This document shows positions 6,655 through 12,923 of a DNA stretch of 13,081 nt, one piece after another. The notes below the pieces were generated by a model. It searched no databases. It worked only from the letters and a program-made list of their open reading frames with translations, and was not told the origin of the DNA. The stretch comes from JBMOPD01 sp049323615 (lineage in GTDB: Bacteria; Bacillota; Desulfotomaculia; Desulfotomaculales; Desulfocucumaceae). Both the position numbers and the translations under genes were made by a program. Where the stretch lies: the NCBI GenBank assembly GCA_049323615.1, contig JBMOPD010000016.1, positions 1-13,081 of the forward strand, written 5' to 3'. Every line of letters starts with the position of its first letter. Position 1 is the first letter of the stretch.

Positions 6655-7935
6655 ATGCCCGAGGATATCAGGGAAATTGTCCGGCAAAAATACGCCCGGG
6701 CCATCACCACAAAGTCCGGCTGCTGCGGGGACAGCCGGGGAACATGCTGCTCCGGGGATCCCCTTGACCGGGCCGCCGATGTCATTACCAGGGACCTGTA
6801 CCGGCCCGACGAGGTGGCAGGGTTGCCCCGGGACGCCGTGGCCGCCTCCTTCGGCTGCGGCAACCCTACCGCCCTGGCGGAACTGCACGAAGGGGAAGTG
6901 GTCCTGGACCTGGGCAGCGGCGCCGGCCTAGACGTATTGCTGTCCGCCCGGCGGGTGGGTCCGTACGGAAAGGCCTACGGCCTCGACATGACCGATGAAA
7001 TGCTGGCCGAGGCCAGGCTCAACCAGTCCCGGGCCGGGATAAGCAACGTGGAGTTTTTAAAGGGAGACATCGAGGATATACCTCTGCCGGACAACACCGT
7101 GGACGTCATTATCTCCAACTGTGTGATTAACCTCTCGGCCGACAAGGACCGGGTCCTGGGGGAGGCCTACCGGGTGTTGAAACCCGGCGGCCGCTTTGCC
7201 GTGTCCGATATAGTGCTGACCAGGCCCCTGCCCCCGCAAGTGCAGCAGGACCTGGTGGCCTGGACGGGCTGTGTGGCCGGCGCCCTGCTGGAACAGGAAT
7301 ACAGGGACAAACTGGCCGCCGCCGGCTTTACCGGTATCAGGGTGGAAATTACCAGGACCTACGACCTTACTGATCCACTGGCGGCGGAAATTCTGCCAGG
7401 ACTATCCGAACTGGAACGCCGTGAATTGAACGGGTCGGTGGTCAGCGCCTTTATCCGGGCCAAAAAGCCGGCCCGGCCCCTTGTGCCGGGCATCGACTAC
7501 CGGATCCGCCCGGCCGCCGCCGGCGACTACGCCGCCGTCCATGAACTGCTGGCCGCCTGCGGCCTGCCCACCGCTGGGGTGCGGGAACACCTGGCCGGCT
7601 TTCTGGTGGCCGATGATGGCGGCGTGGTGGGTGCAATCGGCATGGAGCGTTCCGGCGCAACGGTGCTGCTGCGCTCCCTGGCCGTCCGGGCGGACCGCCG
7701 CAAGTCCGGCATTGCCGCCGCGCTGGTAAACCAGGCGCTGCAGCAATCCCGGGAAACCGGGGGTGAAGAGGTTTACCTGCTTACCAACACGGCGGAAAAA
7801 TACATGCAGCGGTGGGGTTTTGCCGAAATTGACCGCAGTCGCATTCCGGCCCGTTTACTGCAGAACTCCGCTCTCAACAGCGCCTGCCCTTCCTGTAGCA
7901 CCTGTATGAAACTGGACCTGGCAAAACAGGGGTAA
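6655..7935 (+). CDS. arsM: ArsM arsenite methyltransferase fused to an ArsN2-like acetyltransferase
   Basis: This 426-residue cytoplasmic two-domain enzyme begins with a SAM-dependent As(III) methyltransferase (1-265): SAM motif LDLGSGAGLD at 84-93, Cys68 (SFGCGNP), Cys156 (ISNCVINL) and Cys206 (WTGCVAG) matching the three arsenic-binding cysteines of ArsM, plus an N-terminal CC (23-24) and CC (31-32). Residues 280-420 are a GNAT domain of the ArsN2 type: YRIRPAAAGDY, LRSLAVRADRRKSGIAAAL (acetyl-CoA loop), YLLTNTAEKYMQRWGF, and a Cys-rich end CPSCSTCM. ArsM proteins are usually about 240-280 residues, so this is a fusion. It would methylate arsenite; the role of the acetyltransferase half (arsinothricin-like or methylated arsenical substrates) is inferred. 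The start has a strong AGGAGG site and operator 2. Confidence 0.93.
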   Translation: MPEDIREIVRQKYARAITTKSGCCGDSRGTCCSGDPLDRAADVITRDLYRPDEVAGLPRDAVAASFGCGNPTALAELHEGEVVLDLGSGAGLDVLLSARRVGPYGKAYGLDMTDEMLAEARLNQSRAGISNVEFLKGDIEDIPLPDNTVDVIISNCVINLSADKDRVLGEAYRVLKPGGRFAVSDIVLTRPLPPQVQQDLVAWTGCVAGALLEQEYRDKLAAAGFTGIRVEITRTYDLTDPLAAEILPGLSELERRELNGSVVSAFIRAKKPARPLVPGIDYRIRPAAAGDYAAVHELLAACGLPTAGVREHLAGFLVADDGGVVGAIGMERSGATVLLRSLAVRADRRKSGIAAALVNQALQQSRETGGEEVYLLTNTAEKYMQRWGFAEIDRSRIPARLLQNSALNSACPSCSTCMKLDLAKQG

Positions 7936-7991
7936 ATTGTGAAGAGGATAAATTTAACGCGATTGTTCAAACAAAGGAGGCATATGAGGGT

Positions 7992-8213
7992 ATGGGCAGT
8001 GTTGAACTGGCAGTATCAAGTTTTCAGGAGGGCGCCCTTTGTTCCCAGGCCCTGTTTTCCACTTGCGCCGTAAAACTGGGGCTGGACCGGGAAACCGCCA
8101 TGAAAATCGCCACTCCCTTCGGCGGAGGGATGGCCCGCCTGGGGGAAACATGCGGGGCGGTAACCGGGGCGCTGATGGTGATAGGGCTTAAATACGGCAA
8201 TATGAGTAACTAG
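7992..8213 (+). CDS. C_GCAxxG_C_C family protein, cut short by an in-frame TAG
   Basis: This 73-residue product of the C_GCAxxG_C_C family (putative redox-active Cys protein) shows EGALCSQALF with Cys25, GGGMARLGETCGAVTGALM with Cys54, and GLKYG. The family is normally about 120-150 residues with a further conserved Cys. After TAG (8211-8213) the same frame continues KIEDREKENTYRLALEFVYKF, which looks like the family's C-terminal helix, before it degenerates and stops near 8312. It is therefore either a nonsense-mutated gene or one read through at amber. AAAGGAGG at 7973-7980 is about 11 nt before the ATG at 7992; the closer ATG at 7984 is out of frame. It lies 56 bp after arsM, probably in the same operon. 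Confidence 0.8.
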   Translation: MGSVELAVSSFQEGALCSQALFSTCAVKLGLDRETAMKIATPFGGGMARLGETCGAVTGALMVIGLKYGNMSN

Positions 8214-8313
8214 AAAATTGAAGACAGGGAAAAGGAAAACACTTATCGGCTGGCCCTGGAGTTCGTTTACAAATTTAAATCCCGCAGCTATTGTCAGAAC
8301 AAGGTAATGTATG

Positions 8314-8339
8314 TAGAATACCTTTGGGGAGGTATTCTA
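8314..8339 (+). terminator. Possible terminator hairpin after the ars cluster
   Basis: TAGAATACCT (8314-8323) pairs perfectly with AGGTATTCTA (8330-8339) over a 6-nt loop and is followed by AATTTAA rather than a real T-run. A weak terminator or a simple hairpin. Confidence 0.35.
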
Positions 8340-8345
8340 AATTTA

Positions 8346-8375
8346 ACCACAGAGGCCACAGATAACACAGAGAAT
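8346..8375. repeat. CCACAGAGGCCACAGATAACACAGAG phrase
   Basis: This is a degenerate tandem CACAGA phrase of a kind widely dispersed between genes in many bacterial genomes. The rest of 8214-8450 holds the decayed GCAxxG tail, a hairpin and the GGGATT-type half repeat at 8419-8439; no further gene is seen. Confidence 0.45.
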
Positions 8376-8381
8376 TAACTT

Positions 8382-8411
8382 TTTACAGTTAAAGGGGAAG
8401 AAATCTAGATT
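8382..8411 (+). promoter_or_regulatory. Weak candidate promoter for the mscS gene
   Basis: TTTACA (8382-8387) and TAGATT (8406-8411), spaced 18 bp, lie about 40 bp before the mscS start. The match is moderate only; TTTACA-17-TATTGT at 8266-8294 is an alternative. Confidence 0.3.
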
Positions 8412-8450
8412 TGGGGAAGTCCCCAATCCCCTAATCCCTTCTAATAAGAG

Positions 8451-9617
8451 GTGTTGGCAATAATTACTGAAAAAATAGCGGGTTTACTGGCCTTGGACCA
8501 TAACACCCTGGCCGTCAGGCTGGTTTTGTCCCTCCTGGCCGTGGCGGTAATCTTCCCGGTTATTAAAATTATAAACGTAATAATAACCAGGGCAATTGAG
8601 AAGAGGCGGCCAAAAGACGCTGAAACCGGAGCCGCAGCGGGCAACTTTCTGGTTTCGCTGGCGGTCCTGATCAGGGCCCTGATTTTTTACGGCGGTATAT
8701 TCTCGGCGGCAGTGATCATACTGGAGATCTTCGAGGTAGAGGTAATATCTCCGGAAGATCTCAAAAACATAGGGCTGATGGCCTTAAAAGTGGCCGGTGT
8801 CGTTGTGGCCGCCCGGCTGGTCCTGAATCTCAGCCGCCTGGCCATCACCCAGGCCTTTGCCCGCAAAGAAGTAAATGACGGGCTGGTGGCGGGCAAACGG
8901 GCCCAGACGCTGGAGTCCCTGCTCAAAAATGTGGTTACCTACCTGATATTCTTCCTGGCCGGGCTGATGGTGCTGCAGATATTCAACGTAAACACCAGCG
9001 CTATTCTGGCCAGCGCCGGCATACTGGGGCTGGCCGTCGGCTTCGGGGCCCAGAACCTGGTCAAGGATATTATCAGCGGATTTTTTATACTTTTTGAGGA
9101 CCAGTTCTCGGTGGGGGATTACGTGGAGGCCGGCGGAGTGGTGGGCGTGGTGGAGGAAATGGGCCTGAGGACCTGCAAGATACGCAAGTGGACCGGCCAG
9201 TTGCACATTATTCCCAACGGGGAAATCACCAAGGTTACAAACTATAACCGGGGCCATATGATGGCCCTGGCCGAGGTGGGGATTGCTTACGAGGAAGATA
9301 TCGACCGGGCCATCGGGGTGCTGAGGCGGGAATGCGAGGTGGCCCACCGGGAAATGCCCGCCATTGTGGAGATCCCCGTGGTACAGGGGGTGGTTTCCCT
9401 GGGGGACTTCTCGGTAAACATCCGCACCGTCGCCCTGACCGTTCCCGGCGAACAGTGGGCGGTGGAGAGGGAACTGCTGAGAAGGTTTAAAAACGCCCTG
9501 GACCGGGAGAGGATAGAAATACCCTACCCCCGGCGGGTGATTACCTACCGGGAGGAGTACGGCAGCGAAGAAAGCAATGACAGGAAAAAACCAGACAGGG
9601 GATTGGAGAATGCCTGA
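8451..9617 (+). CDS. MscS-family small-conductance mechanosensitive channel
   Basis: This 388-residue membrane channel of the MscS family opens on membrane tension to release solutes during hypo-osmotic shock. Predicted membrane helices lie at about 22-45, 68-92, 107-127 and 161-178. The pore-lining helix at about 182-212 has the Gly/Ala pattern SAGILGLAVGFGAQNLVKD, followed by GFFILFEDQFSVGDYVEAGG and the beta domain with NGEITKVTNYNRG, all diagnostic. The C-terminal tail (from about 365) is highly charged. The annotated start is GTG at 8451 with a poor ribosome site (AAGAGG immediately before it). Its end is only 24 bp from the end of the converging ATPase gene, without a terminator between them. 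Confidence 0.93.
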   Translation: MLAIITEKIAGLLALDHNTLAVRLVLSLLAVAVIFPVIKIINVIITRAIEKRRPKDAETGAAAGNFLVSLAVLIRALIFYGGIFSAAVIILEIFEVEVISPEDLKNIGLMALKVAGVVVAARLVLNLSRLAITQAFARKEVNDGLVAGKRAQTLESLLKNVVTYLIFFLAGLMVLQIFNVNTSAILASAGILGLAVGFGAQNLVKDIISGFFILFEDQFSVGDYVEAGGVVGVVEEMGLRTCKIRKWTGQLHIIPNGEITKVTNYNRGHMMALAEVGIAYEEDIDRAIGVLRRECEVAHREMPAIVEIPVVQGVVSLGDFSVNIRTVALTVPGEQWAVERELLRRFKNALDRERIEIPYPRRVITYREEYGSEESNDRKKPDRGLENA

Positions 9618-9641
9618 ATCTAAAAAATAAAGAATGTCGCC

Positions 9642-12344
9642 CTATCCTTTCCTCCCGGCGGCTGATCTCCCCAGCAGCTTGCTTATTTCAACCAGAATCA
9701 GCGGGACAATACTTAAGCTGAGAGCAACCACCCAGTCAGAGGGCCGCAGCATCACGGTCTCAAAGACACCTCTCAGGAAAGGGGTAAATATTACTATAAA
9801 CAGCGCGGCAGCCGAAGCCAGAAAAGCATACACCAGGCTGCGGTTTGTGCCCAGCCCCATGGTGAAGAGGGACTGTTCCATGCTCCGGACGTTAAAGGAA
9901 TGCACCAGCTGCGACATGGCCATGGTCACAAAGGCCATGGTATGGGCTTCCTCCATGGTCCGCCCCCAGCTGAGAGCCAGCCAGTAGGAAGCCAGGGACA
10001 GCAGCCCGATCACCATGCCCTGCCAAAGGATTCTGATACCTACTCCCTCTGCGAATATACCTTCCTTGGGCTTCCGGGGCGGCCTGTTCATGATTCCTTT
10101 CTGAGGCGGCTCCAACCCCAGGGCCAGGGCGGGCGGCCCGTCGGTAACCAGGTTCAGCCACAGTATCTGTATCGGGTTCAGGGGGCTGCCCAGACCAAGC
10201 AGCAGGGCCGAGAAGATAGCCACAATCTCACCGGTGTTGCAGGAGAGCAGGTACTGGATGGAACCGCGGATATTATTGTAGATTGTTCGCCCTTCCTCCA
10301 CCGCCCTGACGATGGTGGCAAAATTGTCGTCCTGCAGCACCATGTCCGAAGCTTCCTTGGCCACCTCGGTTCCGCTGATCCCCATGGCCGCCCCGATATC
10401 GGCCCTCTTAAGAGCCGGGGCGTCATTGACACCGTCACCGGTCATGGCCACCACGTGGTCGTGATGCTTCAGCGCCTCCACGATGCGGAGCTTGTGCTCG
10501 GGGGATACCCTGGCGTAGACGGTGACGCGGTTCACTATTTTTTTCAGTTCCTCTTCGCCCATTTGTTCCAGCTGGCCGCCCGTCAGGCTTTCATCACCCG
10601 GCTGCAGTATATCCAGTTCCCTGGCGATAGCCGTGGCGGTCTCCCGGTGGTCGCCGGTGATCATCACCGTCCGGATGCCTGCCCTGCGGCACACCGCCAC
10701 CGCCTCCTTGACCTCGGGGCGGGGAGGATCCTGAATGGCGAAGAAGCCGATAAATGTCAGGTCCCGCTCCGCGGTTTCCGGCGACAGGTCCGCCGGCACC
10801 GCGGGCCAGCGGCGGGTGGCCAGGGCCAGCACACGCTGCCCCTGGGATGCGAATTGAGAATTTATCTCCAAAAGCCGGCTGCGGGCTTCTTCATTCAGAG
10901 CTGTGGTTCCCTGCCCCGTCATTATCTCTGTGCAGCGGCCCAGCAGCACATCAGGGGCGCCCTTGGTAAAGGACCGGACAGCTTCGCCCCTGCGATGAAA
11001 GGTGGTCATCATCTTGCGGTCGGAATCAAAGGGGATCTCGGCCAGCCGGGGACAGTCTTTGCCGGCGGACTCTCTCGATAAGCCCGCTTTGGCTGCAGCC
11101 ACCACCAGCGCTCCCTCGGTGGGGTCTCCAATCACCCGGTGTCCTTTCCCGCTCTCCTCCACCTGTGCGTCACTGTTTAAAAGCCCGCCAAGCAGAATCA
11201 TTTCCAGGTTCTCATCATGCAAAGGAGAAATTTCGTTGCCGTCCCGGTCCAAAAATTTCCCGTCGGGAGCGTAGCCGGTCCCGGTTACCTGAAATAGCCT
11301 GTCGGCAACATAGATCCGGGTAACAGTCATTTCATTTTTGGTCAGGGTCCCCGTTTTGTCAGAGCAGATCACCGTGGCCGTACCCAGCGTCTCGACCGCC
11401 GGGAGTTTCCTGATAATCGCCCGCCGGCGGCTCATCCTGGTCACGCCCAGGGCCAGTACAATGGTCACCACCGCGGGCAGTCCCTCGGGCACTGCCGCCA
11501 CAGCCAGGCTGATCGCCACCATGAACATTTCCAGCAAATCCTCGCCACGCCACAGCCCGATAAAAAATACCAGCGCCACAATAACCGCTGCGGCAACCCC
11601 CAGTACCTTGCCCAGCTTGCTAAGCCTCTGCTGCAGCGGGGTGGGTTCCGGAGCAGCCTCATGAAGCAGCTGGGCGATCCGGCCCAACTGGGTCTTCATC
11701 CCCGTCTCCACCACCACCGCTTTACCACGCCCGCCGGTTACGGTGGTGCCCATAAAAAGCATGTTTTTCCGGTCCCCTACCGGAACTTCACCGGCCCCGA
11801 TCACAGCCGGGTCCTTTTCCACCGGTACCGATTCACCGGTCAGGGCCGACTCGTTGGCCCGCAGGGAAGCCGCCTCGATCAGCCTGACATCGGCCGGGAC
11901 CGAATCCCCCGCATCCAACAATACCACATCACCGGGGACCACCTCCTCGGCGCTGATTTGCAGGACCTTGCCACTCCTTACCACTTTGGCTGCCGGCTTT
12001 GTCATATCCTTTAAGGCTTTAAGTGCGTGTTCGGCTTTGTTCTCCTGAAATACTCCGATTACGGCGTTAAGAACCACAATAATCAGAATAACAATGGAAT
12101 CCTCCCACTCGCCCAGGATGCCCGAAATGACGGCGGCGGCAATGAGGATCAGCACCAGGATCTCCTTCATCTGGCCAATGAACATTGAGAAAAGACTGCG
12201 GGGCGGCTGTTCCTGCAGGGCATTGGGGCCGTAATGGCCAAGCCGCCTTCCGGCCTCCTCGCCGTCCAGCCCCTGCTGAAGGTCGGTTTCGAGTTCCTGG
12301 CAGACCTTCTGGACATCCAGGGAATACCATTTTTTCTCTTCCAT
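9642..12344 (-). CDS. P2-type cation-transporting ATPase (Ca2+/Mn2+ export likely)
   Basis: This 900-residue membrane pump of the SERCA/PMR1 class uses ATP to export divalent cations. Motifs: TGES (169-172) in the actuator domain, phosphorylation site DKTGT with Asp329, KGAPD (461-465) nucleotide site, TGD (563-565) and TGDGVNDAP from 635. Ion-site residues resemble SERCA: PEGLP (286-290, Glu287), NTGE (Asn703, Glu706) and NLVTDGPPA (Asn731, Thr734, Asp735). The glutamate of SERCA helix M8 appears to be Gln812. The N-terminal cation ATPase domain (YSLDVQKVCQELETDL) is present and length is complete. The ATG at 12344 has a GGAGGG site. A yybP-ykoY riboswitch and terminator in its leader argue for control by Mn2+, so Mn2+ may be the physiological cargo alongside Ca2+; that is inference. 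Confidence 0.94.
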   Translation of the reverse strand: MEEKKWYSLDVQKVCQELETDLQQGLDGEEAGRRLGHYGPNALQEQPPRSLFSMFIGQMKEILVLILIAAAVISGILGEWEDSIVILIIVVLNAVIGVFQENKAEHALKALKDMTKPAAKVVRSGKVLQISAEEVVPGDVVLLDAGDSVPADVRLIEAASLRANESALTGESVPVEKDPAVIGAGEVPVGDRKNMLFMGTTVTGGRGKAVVVETGMKTQLGRIAQLLHEAAPEPTPLQQRLSKLGKVLGVAAAVIVALVFFIGLWRGEDLLEMFMVAISLAVAAVPEGLPAVVTIVLALGVTRMSRRRAIIRKLPAVETLGTATVICSDKTGTLTKNEMTVTRIYVADRLFQVTGTGYAPDGKFLDRDGNEISPLHDENLEMILLGGLLNSDAQVEESGKGHRVIGDPTEGALVVAAAKAGLSRESAGKDCPRLAEIPFDSDRKMMTTFHRRGEAVRSFTKGAPDVLLGRCTEIMTGQGTTALNEEARSRLLEINSQFASQGQRVLALATRRWPAVPADLSPETAERDLTFIGFFAIQDPPRPEVKEAVAVCRRAGIRTVMITGDHRETATAIARELDILQPGDESLTGGQLEQMGEEELKKIVNRVTVYARVSPEHKLRIVEALKHHDHVVAMTGDGVNDAPALKRADIGAAMGISGTEVAKEASDMVLQDDNFATIVRAVEEGRTIYNNIRGSIQYLLSCNTGEIVAIFSALLLGLGSPLNPIQILWLNLVTDGPPALALGLEPPQKGIMNRPPRKPKEGIFAEGVGIRILWQGMVIGLLSLASYWLALSWGRTMEEAHTMAFVTMAMSQLVHSFNVRSMEQSLFTMGLGTNRSLVYAFLASAAALFIVIFTPFLRGVFETVMLRPSDWVVALSLSIVPLILVEISKLLGRSAAGRKG

Positions 12345-12390
12345 TTTTTCCCTCCATATAAATTGGTAAATGCTTCACCCGGGCAGCAGC

Positions 12391-12440
12391 AAAAATAAAA
12401 GACCTTTGCATGAAATAGGGTTATTTCATGCAAAGGTCTT
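12391..12440 (-). terminator. Riboswitch-controlled terminator in the ATPase leader
   Basis: On the minus strand a perfect 18-bp stem (12440-12423 with 12416-12399, 6-nt loop) is followed by TTATTTTT. Its 5' arm contains CCTTTGCA, which is also the 3' strand of the riboswitch P1 helix, so the two structures exclude each other. It would also stop read-through from prkA. Confidence 0.85.
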
Positions 12441-12524
12441 GCTCGGCTGTTTATCCGTCAGGGCAGCGGGAATACACTATTCCGAACTGTCGCCATCCTG
12501 ATTGCAAGCTACTCCCCTTTGCAC
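12429..12524 (-). ncRNA. yybP-ykoY manganese riboswitch
   Basis: Read on the minus strand, the leader begins TGCAAAGGGGAGTAGC (12523-12508) and ends ACAGCCGAGCAAGACC then TTTGC (to about 12430). These are the two conserved blocks of the yybP-ykoY family. P1 pairs TGCAAAGG (12523-12516) with CCTTTGCA (12436-12429). An inner helix is formed by CAGG (12500-12497) with CCTG. Members of this family sense Mn2+ and usually switch gene expression on. Here ligand-stabilised P1 sequesters the 5' arm of the terminator at 12391-12440, predicting anti-termination at high Mn2+. Its gene, a P2-type ATPase about 85 nt downstream, is one of the known target types (MntP exporters, YoaB-like pumps). Confidence 0.9.
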
Positions 12525-12529
12525 TTAAT

Positions 12530-12558
12530 AAATTATCATGGCAGGCATATATAGTCAA
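12530..12558 (-). promoter_or_regulatory. Predicted promoter of the riboswitch-ATPase unit
   Basis: TTGACT (12558-12553) and TAATTT (12535-12530) on the minus strand are 17 bp apart, with TG before the -10. Predicted initiation near 12523 would start the RNA right at P1 of the riboswitch. Confidence 0.55.
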
Positions 12559-12700
12559 CGATTTTTTGTTACTTTTCTGTTCCGGCATGCACACGGTGAT
12601 ACCACCCGGCGCTATAAGCATATTCGGCACTGCCGAAAGTTTATCCTTAATTTTTGCACGCACATTTATCATGATGTAAGTATTCCCAAGTCTTTTTTGT

Positions 12701-12890
12701 TTATGATGCGTCCTTTCTCAAATAAAAAAAGGCCTTTACCACCCAAGACCCTAGGAGAGAGTTGCAAAAGGGCTGTGGAGTCAGGGGGACGGTTCTTTTG
12801 ACTCGCATTGCCTGCTGAACAAATTTCCTGTTAATACCCAATATCAATGCAATTTGTCTAACTGATAGGTTGGATTTCTTCTTCAAATGA
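12701..12890 (-). pseudogene. C-terminal remnant of a REP-associated (Y1, IS200-like) transposase
   Basis: The minus strand encodes KKKSNLSVRQIALILGINRK followed by FVQQAMRVKRTVPLTPQP. This resembles the C-terminal helix-turn-helix and tail of the Firmicute REP-associated tyrosine transposases, whose ends typically read VKRTVPLTP because the REP-like sequence GGGGGACGGTTC overlaps the gene end. The catalytic HUH/Tyr domain is missing, so only a scar remains. The ORF as drawn ends at 12701 after unrelated residues; the homologous part is about 12777-12886. Confidence 0.6.
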
Positions 12891-12916
12891 AGGTCGGAAC
12901 CGTCCCTATGACTCGA
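12779..12916. repeat. Inverted pair of GGGACGGTTC REP-like units
   Basis: AGTCAGGGGGACGGTTCTTT then TGACTC (from 12779) and, inverted, GGTCGGAACCGTCCCTATGA then CTCGACTC (12893-12919) bracket the transposase remnant. Both contain GGGACGGTTC and end in GACTC. This is the usual arrangement of REP units around their transposase. Confidence 0.6.
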
Positions 12917-12923
12917 CTCTTTT

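Noticed and set aside
9900..11081. A 393-codon open frame on the plus strand, antisense to the ATPase gene
   Set aside because: The opposite strand encodes a complete P-type ATPase with all motifs. The antisense translation is low in recognisable motifs and rich in His, Gly, Pro and Gln, as expected for a GC-rich shadow frame.
12399..12440. The 18-bp palindrome as an insertion-sequence end or MITE
   Set aside because: It overlaps the conserved 3' block of a yybP-ykoY aptamer and is followed by a T-run just before the ATPase gene, so a riboswitch terminator explains it better.
12451..12672. A 73-codon minus-strand frame between the riboswitch and the transposase remnant
   Set aside because: It covers the predicted promoter and most of the riboswitch aptamer, has no ribosome site and resembles no known protein.
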